Shown: piece by piece, positions 14,278-20,209 of the stretch
How positions within the stretch are numbered: position 1 is the first letter of the stretch
How the letters are laid out: every line of letters begins with the position of its first letter
Source of the DNA: Pseudomonadota bacterium
GTDB lineage: Bacteria > Pseudomonadota > Alphaproteobacteria > Rhizobiales > Tepidamorphaceae
Reading direction: 5' to 3'
NCBI GenBank assembly: GCA_023458595.1
Contig: JAEWYT010000161.1
Coordinates: 1-20,209, forward strand
Length of the DNA stretch: 20,209 nucleotides
Position numbers and translations under genes: made by a program
The notes under the pieces: model-generated
The model's database searches: none
Told to the model about the DNA's origin: nothing
What the model saw: the letters and a program-made list of their open reading frames with translations, nothing else

Positions 14278-15144
14278 ATGGCAGCCGCGATGGCCGAGAC
14301 CCTGCGACCCGGACCGGTCGACGAGGCGGCCGGATTCGGCGCGCGCCGGCCCGGCGCGCTGCCGCAGGCGCTGTGGCGCGTCGCCGATTCCCGCCGGCTG
14401 TCCCCGCTCAACCGCGCCCGGCTGCGCAACGTCCTCGCCCGCGTCGCGCCCGGCCCCTTCGACATCGAGGCCGAGGGCCTGCGGCTGCGCGCCTATCCCG
14501 CCGACAACCATTCCGACCGCGTCGCCATGGCGCGCGGCCGCTTTCCGGACCGGGACGAGCGCGATGCGATCGCGCCCTACCTGGAAAGGAGCGGCATTTT
14601 CGTCGATGTCGGCGCCAATGTCGGCCTCTACGCCTTGTGGGCCGCCCGCCGCATCGGCCCCTCCGGCCGCGTGATCGCCATCGAGCCGCACCCGGAGACT
14701 GCCGCCCGGCTCGCCTTCAACGTCGCGGCGAACGGCCTCGCCAACGTCCTTGTCGTCCGCGCCGCAGCGGGCGCCGAGCCCGGAACGGCGGACCTGCACG
14801 CCAGCGCCGGCGGCAATGTCGGCCAGTCCTCGCTGATCGAGGACGTCGCCTTCCGCCCGGACGGCCGCTTCGCGGTGCCGGTGCGTCCCCTCCTCGACAT
14901 CCTCGAAGAGGCGCGGGTCACCCGCGTCGACGTCCTGAAGATCGACGTCGAGGGCTACGAGGACCGTGCCCTTGTGCCGTTCCTGGACGCCGCTCCCGAC
15001 AGCCTGCTGCCGCGCGCTGTGATCGTCGAGACCGACGTGTCGGAGCGCTGGGAGACCGATTGCCTTGCCGCGCTGGCCACGCGCGGCTATGAGCTTCAGA
15101 CGAAAACCGTGGCCAACGCCGTCTTAACCGGAAAGCGGGTCTGA
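14278..15144 (+). CDS. FkbM-family methyltransferase between sdhA and sdhB
   Basis: This 288-residue protein has the class I SAM-dependent fold of the FkbM family: motif I FVDVGANVGLYAL (108-120), the acidic motif IEPHP (135-139), and the family signature KIDVEGYED (221-229). FkbM enzymes usually O-methylate hydroxyl groups of sugars, polyketides or lipids; the substrate here is unknown. The first ~100 residues are an extra basic/alanine-rich region. The start is 15 bases after the sdhA stop, with a GCGGA purine stretch, and sdhB follows after 42 bases, so it must be cotranscribed with sdh. Its GC content and codon use match the sdh genes, giving no sign of recent insertion. A role in SDH, quinone or membrane-lipid modification is only a guess from location. 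Confidence 0.88.
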   Translation: MAAAMAETLRPGPVDEAAGFGARRPGALPQALWRVADSRRLSPLNRARLRNVLARVAPGPFDIEAEGLRLRAYPADNHSDRVAMARGRFPDRDERDAIAPYLERSGIFVDVGANVGLYALWAARRIGPSGRVIAIEPHPETAARLAFNVAANGLANVLVVRAAAGAEPGTADLHASAGGNVGQSSLIEDVAFRPDGRFAVPVRPLLDILEEARVTRVDVLKIDVEGYEDRALVPFLDAAPDSLLPRAVIVETDVSERWETDCLAALATRGYELQTKTVANAVLTGKRV

Positions 15145-15186
15145 CCCCGCCCAAGTTGCACGCCGAATGGCCGTACAGGAGCCGAA

Positions 15187-15966
15187 ATGGTCCAGCTGAC
15201 GCTTCCCAAGAACTCGATCGTCCTCGAGGGCAAGATCTGGCCGAAGCCGGAGGGTGCGACGCGCCTGCGCGAGATTCGCATCTACCGCTGGAACCCGGAG
15301 GACGGCAGGAACCCGCAGATGGACACCTACTATGTCGATCTCGACGACTGCGGCCCGATGGTTCTCGACGCGCTCCTGTGGATCAAGAACAACGTCGATC
15401 CGACGCTGACGCTGCGCCGCTCCTGCCGCGAGGGCGTCTGCGGCTCGTGCGCCATGAACATCGACGGAATGAACACCCTGGCCTGCACCAAGGGCATGGA
15501 CGAGGTCGACGGCGCGGTGAAGGTCTATCCGCTGCCTCACATGCCGGTGGTGAAGGACCTGGTTCCCGACCTGACCACCTTCTACGCCCAGCACCGTGAG
15601 ATCCAGCCGTGGCTGCAGACCACGACGCCCGAGCCGGAGAAGGAATGGCGGCAGAGCCACGAGGACCGCGAGAAGCTCGACGGCCTTTACGAGTGCATCC
15701 TCTGCGCCTGCTGCTCGGCCTCCTGCCCGTCCTACTGGTGGAACGGCGACCGCTACCTCGGCCCGGCCGTGCTCCTGCAGGCCTACCGCTGGATCGTCGA
15801 CAGCCGCGACGAGGCGACCGGCGAGCGTCTCGACAACCTCGAGGACCCGTTCCGCCTCTACCGCTGCCACACGATCATGAACTGCGCGCAGACCTGCCCG
15901 AAGCATCTCAACCCGGCGAAGGCCATCGCCGCGATCAAGAAGAAGATGGTCGAGCGGCGGATGTGA
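15187..15966 (+). CDS. sdhB: Succinate dehydrogenase iron-sulfur subunit
   Basis: SdhB carries electrons from the flavin to ubiquinone through three Fe-S clusters. All ligands are present in the 259-residue product: the [2Fe-2S] cysteines 80, 85, 88 and 100 (SCREGVCGSC ... C), and cysteines 170, 173, 176, 180, 227, 233 and 237 for the [4Fe-4S] and [3Fe-4S] clusters (CILCACCSASCP and CHTIMNCAQTCPKHLNP). AGGAG at 15177-15181 sets the start. It is transcribed after the FkbM gene and just before a second methyltransferase whose frame overlaps or closely follows its stop. Confidence 0.97.
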   Translation: MVQLTLPKNSIVLEGKIWPKPEGATRLREIRIYRWNPEDGRNPQMDTYYVDLDDCGPMVLDALLWIKNNVDPTLTLRRSCREGVCGSCAMNIDGMNTLACTKGMDEVDGAVKVYPLPHMPVVKDLVPDLTTFYAQHREIQPWLQTTTPEPEKEWRQSHEDREKLDGLYECILCACCSASCPSYWWNGDRYLGPAVLLQAYRWIVDSRDEATGERLDNLEDPFRLYRCHTIMNCAQTCPKHLNPAKAIAAIKKKMVERRM

Positions 15967-15998
15967 GCCGCGTGAACGCAACCGTGCAAGGCAAGCCG

Positions 15999-16712
15999 AT
16001 GATCGGTCGTTTTTTCTCCAGGAAGACCCCGCCCCGGGCGGGCGGCGGCAAGGTGGTCCAGGGGCTCGACGAGCTCGTCGAGCACACCTCGGGCGTCGTG
16101 CGACGCTGGGCCGAGACGCCCTACTACGACGCGGTGGAGAAGAACGCGCTCACCCAGTGGACCGGCATCATCGAGCCCTACCTGAAGGGCGAGAAGGTCA
16201 GCTTCAAGTCCGTCTGCGAGATCGCCGTCGGCCACGGCCGCATGACCGACATCCTGCTTCAGCGTTCCGACAAGGTGATCGGCGTCGATCCGCTGCAGGA
16301 GAACATCGACTTCTGCGCCGAGCGCTTCGCCGGCAATCCCAAGCTGACGCTGATCCGCAACGACGGCGTCACGCTCAAGGAGATCGACTCCGGCTCGGTG
16401 ACCTTCCTGTTCTGCTGGGATTCGATGGTGCACTTCGACTCCGACGTGGTGCGCCACTATCTGCGCGAGGCCGCCCGCGTGCTCGTGCCGGGCGGGTATT
16501 TCTTCACCCACCACTCCAATCGCGACGCCGGTCCCTGCGACGATTTCCAGAAGGCCCCGCACGCGCGCAACTTCATGACGGTGCCGCTGTTCCAGCACTA
16601 CGCCTGCAAGGAAGGGCTGATCCCCGTGCGCCACGAGGCGATCGACTGGGGACGCGGCGAGAAGTTCTTCGAGAAGCTCGACGGCCTGGCGCTGGTGCAG
16701 AAGCCGCGATGA
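15999..16712 (+). CDS. Class I SAM-dependent methyltransferase downstream of sdhB
   Basis: The 237-residue product has motif I VCEIAVGHGRMT (72-83), the acidic-strand motif GVDP (95-98), a DSMVHF segment (141-146) and LVPGGYFF (162-169), the order typical of Methyltransf_11/25-type enzymes. It is not related to the FkbM protein upstream. I chose ATG 15999 with AAGG upstream. Alternatives are GTG 15963, which overlaps the sdhB TGA, and GTG 15972; either would add 9-12 residues and make coupling to sdhB tighter. The distance to sdhB (33 bases or less) implies cotranscription. The substrate cannot be read from the sequence. It converges on the GST gene. Confidence 0.85.
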   Translation: MIGRFFSRKTPPRAGGGKVVQGLDELVEHTSGVVRRWAETPYYDAVEKNALTQWTGIIEPYLKGEKVSFKSVCEIAVGHGRMTDILLQRSDKVIGVDPLQENIDFCAERFAGNPKLTLIRNDGVTLKEIDSGSVTFLFCWDSMVHFDSDVVRHYLREAARVLVPGGYFFTHHSNRDAGPCDDFQKAPHARNFMTVPLFQHYACKEGLIPVRHEAIDWGRGEKFFEKLDGLALVQKPR

Positions 16713-16740
16713 ACCGCGGCAATCGGCTCCCGGGACCCGG

Positions 16741-17376
16741 TCAGCTCCCCGGGATCGGGTGGCCCGGCATCAGCTCGTAGGGGTGCTTCCAGTTCGGCAG
16801 CGCCTTGACGCGGTCGAGCCAGCGGGCGATCGCCGGATAGCTCTCGGAGAAGTTCACCCCGATCTCGTCCTCGAAGAACATGTAGCCGCACAGCGACAGG
16901 TCGGCGATGGTCGCCCTGTTGAGCGCGACCCAGTCGCGGTCGGCGAGATGGGCGGCGAGCACCGAGAAGGCCGCCTTCATGCGGCCGCCGAAGAATTCCA
17001 GGACGTCCGCGTTCGGTTCCTTCACGAAGGTCTTCAGGAACCGGTAGGTCGCCGTGTAGCTCGTGAACTTGTGGTTGTCGAACAGGATCCAGCGCAGGAT
17101 CTCGCGCCGCTCGTCGTCGTTCTTCCAGCCGTGCTTGCCGGTCTTCTCCGCGAGGTAGTCGAGGATCACGCCGGACTGGCTGAGCGTCGTTTCGCCGTGC
17201 ACCAGCACCGGCACCTCGCCCATCACGTTGATGCGCCGGTACTCGGGCGTGCGCGTCTCCCCGTTGAAGAAGTCGACGAAGCGCGAGCCCCAGTCGCAGC
17301 CGGTGGTCTCCAGCATCAGCGCCGCCTTGTAGGCGTTGCCGGACTGGGCGAAGCAATAGAGATGGTACTCGGCCAT
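16741..17376 (-). CDS. Glutathione S-transferase family protein
   Basis: This is a two-domain cytosolic GST of 211 residues. The N-terminal thioredoxin-like domain begins YHLYCFAQSGNAYKAALML, where Ser12 or Cys8 would take the catalytic position. The cis-Pro segment GEVPVL is at 53-58 and the glutathione gamma-Glu contact SQSGVI at 66-71. The alpha-helical second domain runs from about residue 90 and contains the IADLSLCGY N-capping-type segment. Family members conjugate or reduce electrophiles with glutathione; the substrate here is unknown. The gene converges on the methyltransferase gene 28 bases away, with no clear terminator between them, and is 39 bases downstream of the lipoprotein gene, so the two may be cotranscribed. 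Confidence 0.9.
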   Translation of the reverse strand: MAEYHLYCFAQSGNAYKAALMLETTGCDWGSRFVDFFNGETRTPEYRRINVMGEVPVLVHGETTLSQSGVILDYLAEKTGKHGWKNDDERREILRWILFDNHKFTSYTATYRFLKTFVKEPNADVLEFFGGRMKAAFSVLAAHLADRDWVALNRATIADLSLCGYMFFEDEIGVNFSESYPAIARWLDRVKALPNWKHPYELMPGHPIPGS

Positions 17377-17415
17377 GGCCTGACCCCCGCGTCTGGATGG
17401 AATTCGGCGGATTCC

Positions 17416-17958
17416 CTACCGGGTCATCGAGACCGCACCGCCGAGATCGAGGCGACCGTTGTACTGGGTCGCGCCGGCCTTGGCGAGCCGCGCCACGGCA
17501 TTGCCGTCATTGTCCTTCAGGACGACGAGATCGCCCTCGATGTTCCAGGCTCCGACGCTGGTCAGCTCCGGCGACGAGCAGCCGCGCGTGGAGGCGCGAT
17601 AGCCGCCGGTCCAGCTGGTGAGCGTCACGAACAGCTGGCAGGAATCGCTCGGGCCGGCGAGCGCCCACTGGCCGAGCACGCTCTCCTTGGTCGGCGTCTC
17701 CTGGGCCTGCGGCAGTGCGGCCGTCTGCTGCTGCGGTTCGCCCGTCCCCGTGTCGGTCTGCGAGTCGAAGGGCGGCGGCGGCGGCGATTCCGGGGTCTGG
17801 GCCGCGGTGGCGTTGGGGTCCGGCAGCGGCTGGGTGGCGACCGGGCCCGTCGGCATCGGCGGCAACGGGCGGACGCGGGAGGAATTGCCGCTGCAGGCCG
17901 CCAGTGCCGGCAGCGCCAGGATGAGTACGCCCGCAACGGGCCGGAGCCGGATTGTCAT
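17416..17958 (-). CDS. Omp19-like outer-membrane lipoprotein with Inh protease-inhibitor domain
   Basis: The 180-residue precursor has a lipoprotein signal (hydrophobic residues 8-21, lipobox LAAC with Cys22). A long proline- and glutamine-rich linker (about 29-90) follows, then a C-terminal AprI/Inh-like beta-barrel domain from ~92, with the pattern VLGQWAL, Cys107, GGYRAS, Cys127 and VGAWNIEGDLVVLKDNDGN. Signal, linker and domain order match Brucella Omp19, an outer-membrane lipoprotein reported to inhibit proteases. The two cysteines could form the disulfide known in Inh proteins. I chose ATG 17958; a TTG at 17976 would add six residues. The inhibitory activity and target are family inference. 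Confidence 0.85.
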   Translation of the reverse strand: MTIRLRPVAGVLILALPALAACSGNSSRVRPLPPMPTGPVATQPLPDPNATAAQTPESPPPPPFDSQTDTGTGEPQQQTAALPQAQETPTKESVLGQWALAGPSDSCQLFVTLTSWTGGYRASTRGCSSPELTSVGAWNIEGDLVVLKDNDGNAVARLAKAGATQYNGRLDLGGAVSMTR

Positions 17959-18288
17959 GATTTTGTTCCGCCGCAAGTCCCTCTGGCCGCGACCCTAACT
18001 TGCGGGACCTGCGGCGACAACCCTGGCCGGCGGCGCCGCTTTCCCCCCGACCGACCGCGGAAAGGTCGGGTTCCGGCCGCGCATCCGGCGTTTCGCTTCA
18101 TCGCGTCCGTTTCGCCGGACGCCCGCCGGGCCGGCACGGATTCCGCTCCTGCGAAGCGTCGCCTCAAAATGCGGCGAGATTGGTAAATATCCCGATAATG
18201 TTCCCGGCCACGCCCCAGCCCCGCTCTGGCCTTTCAAGGTAAACGCCGTGCGCGCTGGTGCTTCGCGAGGCATCCGCCGCGGCCGCAC

Positions 18289-18311
18289 CATTTTTGTGCA
18301 ATGCAAAAATG
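18289..18311. promoter_or_regulatory. Operator-like inverted repeat upstream of the GNAT gene
   Basis: Perfect 8-bp arms CATTTTTG (18289-18296) and CAAAAATG (18304-18311) flank TGCAATG, so the core reads TGCAATGCA in an A/T frame. It stands out against very GC-rich surroundings and ends five bases before the -35-like TTGAAA at 18316. The core is reminiscent of TGC/GCA-type sites of the polyhydroxyalkanoate regulator PhaR, but the match is loose and from memory. Confidence 0.45.
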
Positions 18312-18315
18312 CCCC

Positions 18316-18344
18316 TTGAAAGTGATGCTGCGGCGCACAATTCT
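18316..18344 (+). promoter_or_regulatory. Candidate promoter of the GNAT gene
   Basis: TTGAAA (18316-18321) is followed at 17 bp by AATTCT (18339-18344). The -35 is good and the -10 poor. The inverted repeat directly upstream would place a bound factor next to the -35, compatible with either activation or repression. Confidence 0.3.
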
Positions 18345-18383
18345 CTACCGCGATTCGGACCGACCGACTTCAGGAGGTGTGCC

Positions 18384-18956
18384 ATGGCGCATTCATCGGT
18401 GAAGGAGGGCGTCATCCGGAGGGTAAGCGGCGCGGAGCGGCAGGATTTCCGCGACCATCTCTTGCGGCTCTCGCCCGCGAGCCGGCGCAGCCGGTTCAGC
18501 GGCGGGGTGTCCGATCTGTTCATCGAACAGCATGTCGATCGCCTGTTCTCGGGCGATGCGACCGTCTACGGCTGGTTCGTCGACGGCGCGATCCGCGCCG
18601 GCGCGGAACTGCACCCGATCGGCGGCCCGTTCGACGCGACCGCGGAAGCCGCCTTCAGCGTCGAGGAAGGCTGGCAGGACACCGGCGTCGGCACCGCCCT
18701 GCTCGGCCGCGTCATGCGCGCGGCGCGCAACCGGGGCCTGAGCAAGCTGATCATGACCTGCCTGCCGGAGAACGCGCGCATGCAGCGCGTCGCCCGCAAG
18801 CACGGCGCGCGCCTGCAGTGGCAGGAGGGCGACGTGCTCGGCCTGATCAACCCGCCGATCCCTACGCCCATCTCGCTGTGGCGGGAGGCGATCGACGAGG
18901 GCGAGGGCCTGCTGAGCGTCCTGTTCCCGCGCCCGAAGGTGGAAGCGGCCGAGTAG
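18384..18956 (+). CDS. GNAT family N-acetyltransferase
   Basis: The 190-residue product carries the acetyl-CoA pyrophosphate-binding motif A as QDTGVGTALLGRVMRAARNRG (98-118; Q/RxxGxG/A at 98-103). A beta strand KLIMTCLPEN precedes an ARMQRVARKHG helix, both typical of GNAT enzymes. The acceptor is unknown. The opening VIRRVSGAERQDFRDHLLRLSPASRRSRF resembles stand-alone GNATs that share the SPxSRxxRF segment with acetyltransferase domains of large acyl-CoA synthetase-like Pat proteins. The very strong AGGAGGT ribosome site and the operator-like palindrome upstream suggest high, regulated expression. It is monocistronic and converges on the VOC gene. Confidence 0.9.
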   Translation: MAHSSVKEGVIRRVSGAERQDFRDHLLRLSPASRRSRFSGGVSDLFIEQHVDRLFSGDATVYGWFVDGAIRAGAELHPIGGPFDATAEAAFSVEEGWQDTGVGTALLGRVMRAARNRGLSKLIMTCLPENARMQRVARKHGARLQWQEGDVLGLINPPIPTPISLWREAIDEGEGLLSVLFPRPKVEAAE

Positions 18957-18981
18957 ACCGCGCCCGCCTTCGTTCGGGCCT

Positions 18982-19368
18982 TCATTCGGGGCGGTGGCAG
19001 ACCGCCTCGATGTTGTGCCCGTCGGGATCGAGCACGAACGCGCCGTAGTAGTCGGGATGGTAGTGGGGCCTCGGGTCCGGCGCGCCGTTGTCCGTGGCGC
19101 CGGCGGCGAGCGCGGCGGCATGGAAGGCATCGACGGCCGCCCGGTCGGCCGCGGCGAAGGCCATGTGGAACGGACCGCTCGGCGCGCCCGCGTCGCCGAT
19201 CCAGAAATCCGGCTTGCCCGCCGCGCCGAATCCGCAGTGGCGCGGTCCGCCCGTCTCCTCCGGCCCGACTTCCATCACGACCGCGTAGCCGAGCGGCGCG
19301 AGGGCCTTCTCGTAGAACGCCTTCGACCGCTCGAAGTCCGAAGCGACGTAGCCGAAATGATCGAGCAT
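18982..19368 (-). CDS. VOC (glyoxalase-fold) family protein
   Basis: This is a single-domain vicinal-oxygen-chelate protein of 128 residues with two beta-alpha-beta-beta-beta modules. It begins LDHFGYVASDFERSKAFYEKAL and ends HYHPDYYGAFVLDPDGHNIEAV. His4, His68 (GPFHMAF) and Glu121 are at the metal-ligand positions used by many family members. The family covers glyoxalases, dioxygenases and resistance proteins; the substrate here cannot be assigned. GGAGG five bases before the ATG at 19368 sets the start, and a longer reading to 19431 is rejected on that basis. It is divergent from a TetR regulator across a 151-base gap, so that regulator may control it. Confidence 0.9.
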   Translation of the reverse strand: MLDHFGYVASDFERSKAFYEKALAPLGYAVVMEVGPEETGGPRHCGFGAAGKPDFWIGDAGAPSGPFHMAFAAADRAAVDAFHAAALAAGATDNGAPDPRPHYHPDYYGAFVLDPDGHNIEAVCHRPE

Positions 19369-19458
19369 CCCTGCCTCCCGGAGCGGCTTTTTGCCGCGGA
19401 ACGGGATCGCGTGCGCCCCGTCTCCCGCCAATCGAACATCCGCGCGACATCGCGGCGC

Positions 19459-19487
19459 TTGTCAAGCTTCGACAACGGGACTTAAAT
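19459..19487 (+). promoter_or_regulatory. Promoter of the TetR-family gene
   Basis: TTGTCA (19459-19464) and TTAAAT (19482-19487) are separated by exactly 17 bp, with 5/6 and 4/6 consensus matches. The expected start near 19494 gives a leader of about 25 bases. The -10 forms the left arm of the inverted repeat at 19482-19497. Confidence 0.5.
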
Positions 19488-19497
19488 GCTCATTTAA
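19482..19497. promoter_or_regulatory. Predicted TetR operator
   Basis: Perfect 7-bp arms TTAAATG (19482-19488) and CATTTAA (19491-19497) are separated by CT. This AT-rich palindrome is highly atypical for the local composition. It overlaps the predicted -10 of the TetR gene and ends 22 bases before its ATG, a classic place for autorepression. A second, GC-rich palindrome CGCGA-CA-TCGCG lies at 19443-19454. Confidence 0.6.
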
Positions 19498-19519
19498 TTG
19501 ACTTCGCATCGATTCGGGC

Positions 19520-20158
19520 ATGCACGCAAGGCAGGAAAGCTCCCATCGCAGCCGCTTGCCGCAGGATGCGCGGCGCGAACAGCTCATGGACGCGACGATC
19601 GAGACGATCGCCGGGCACGGGCTTTCGAGCCTGACGCTCGGCAAGGTGGCCGAGCGCGCCGGCCTGACGGCGGCCATGGTCAACTTCCACTTCGAGACGA
19701 AGCAGGACCTGCTCGACGCGACGCTGGCCCGCCTGGCCGCCGAGATGACGGACAGCCTCGACCGCGCGATGGAAGAGGGCGCCGGATCGCCGGCCGCCAC
19801 GCTCGTCGCGCTGGCGGACTCCGCCTTCGATCCGGTCGTCTTCTCCAACGACAAGGTCGCCGCGCTCGAGGCCTTCTGGGGAGCGGGGACCGCCAGCCCG
19901 GACTACTTTTCGGTCTGCACAGCGACGGCGAGGGATTTCGAGGACCGCGTCTGTGCCCAGTTCGACCGGCTCGCGGACGCCGCGGGCTCCGCGATCGACA
20001 CGCGGGTCGCCAGTCTCGGCCTCGTCGGGCTCGTCGACATCCTGTGGTGGCGGATCCTGTCGGGACGGTGCACGCCGGCGGACGCGAGGCGGAACTGCCG
20101 CCGCTACCTTGCGAACCTGTTTCCGTCTCAAATAGAAGAATTGCCAGGCGTCCGATGA
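19520..20158 (+). CDS. TetR/AcrR family transcriptional regulator (BetI-type C-terminus)
   Basis: The 212-residue regulator has an N-terminal helix-turn-helix: ARREQLMDATIETIAGHG leads into SLTLGKVAERAGLTAAMVNFHFETKQDLLDAT (about 38-67). The ligand-binding domain has an AALEAFWGAG segment and a C-terminal ILWWRILSGR helix, reminiscent of the BetI-type TetR_C_6 domain. BetI proteins control choline-to-glycine-betaine genes, but no bet gene is inside the window, so the name betI is not justified. The ATG at 19520 has only a weak purine stretch upstream. The divergent VOC gene is one candidate target and the regulator itself another. Its TGA is overlapped by an ATG in another frame at the right edge. 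Confidence 0.88.
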   Translation: MHARQESSHRSRLPQDARREQLMDATIETIAGHGLSSLTLGKVAERAGLTAAMVNFHFETKQDLLDATLARLAAEMTDSLDRAMEEGAGSPAATLVALADSAFDPVVFSNDKVAALEAFWGAGTASPDYFSVCTATARDFEDRVCAQFDRLADAAGSAIDTRVASLGLVGLVDILWWRILSGRCTPADARRNCRRYLANLFPSQIEELPGVR

Positions 20159-20209
20159 CATGTTGGGGGATCGGGCGCCAGGGAACGCGGGCCGGCTGCT
20201 GCCTCAGCC

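Larger units (their letters stand above)
17959..18383. other. 425-base divergent intergenic region
   Basis: No convincing gene is seen between the lipoprotein (minus) and the GNAT gene (plus); overlapping frames here are arginine- and proline-rich shadows. It holds a 7-bp stem CCCGACC/GGTCGGG (18046-18052 / 18064-18070), an AT-richer patch at 18165-18200, the operator-like palindrome at 18289-18311, a candidate promoter at 18316-18344 and the strong ribosome site AGGAGGT at 18372-18378. Confidence 0.6.

Noticed and set aside
12397..14799. An 800-codon open frame on the minus strand across sdhD-sdhA-FkbM
   Set aside because: It is antisense to sdhA and the FkbM gene, whose conserved motifs are intact. 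High third-position GC removes stop codons from the opposite strand; the product is Asp/Arg/Ala/Val-rich with no recognisable domain.
17995..18306. A minus-strand ORF of about 100 codons in the lipoprotein-GNAT gap
   Set aside because: It is Arg/Gly/Pro-rich with no ribosome site, spans the palindrome and the candidate promoter, and shows no coding-like pattern.
19520..20158. Naming the TetR-family gene betI
   Set aside because: The C-terminal domain resembles BetI, but no choline or betaine gene is in view and the sequence does not match BetI closely enough from memory.

Overview
This window is GC-rich bacterial chromosomal DNA. It fits an alphaproteobacterium of the Hyphomicrobiales (Rhizobiales). 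The grounds are the high third-position GC, an Omp19/Inh-type outer-membrane lipoprotein of the kind known from Brucella, a FOXRED1-like flavoprotein, a mesaconyl-CoA hydratase/CoA-ester lyase pair of the ethylmalonyl-CoA type, and sdhCDAB in the rhizobial style. I see no tRNA, rRNA, insertion sequence, phage gene, CRISPR array or other sign of recent transfer. It reads as core-genome metabolism with several little-studied passengers.

Left part (1-4840): the end of leuB converges on a NnrS-family membrane protein, and their stop codons share a CTAG palindrome. Then come a small two-helix membrane protein of unknown function and a small secreted Cys-rich protein on the minus strand with paired operator-like repeats upstream. 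asd follows, with a long leader. That leader holds a threonine-rich 24-codon small ORF and nested inverted repeats, and asd ends in a clear intrinsic terminator.

Middle (4884-9346, all minus strand): a probable five-gene operon transcribed right to left: FOXRED1-like FAD oxidoreductase, pyridoxal kinase PdxY, DUF429 protein, PLP-dependent threonine/serine dehydratase and beta-carbonic anhydrase. The first three are joined by zero-gap or ATGA junctions.

Right-centre (9438-16712, all plus strand): a CoA-ester lyase of the CitE/Mcl2 type and a mesaconyl-CoA hydratase overlap by ATGA. A hairpin-rich gap with a candidate promoter leads to sdhC-sdhD-sdhA, an FkbM-family methyltransferase, sdhB and a second, unrelated methyltransferase. 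The lyase/hydratase pair handles C4/C5 acyl-CoAs that lead to glyoxylate, propionyl-CoA and malate. SDH oxidises the succinate formed from propionyl-CoA. The two methyltransferases around sdhB are the most unusual part of this block.

Right end (16741-20209): a glutathione S-transferase and an Omp19-like lipoprotein (both minus), a GNAT acetyltransferase (plus), a VOC/glyoxalase-fold protein (minus) and a divergent TetR-family regulator (plus). The regulator's predicted -10 element lies inside a perfect 7-2-7 inverted repeat, suggesting autorepression.
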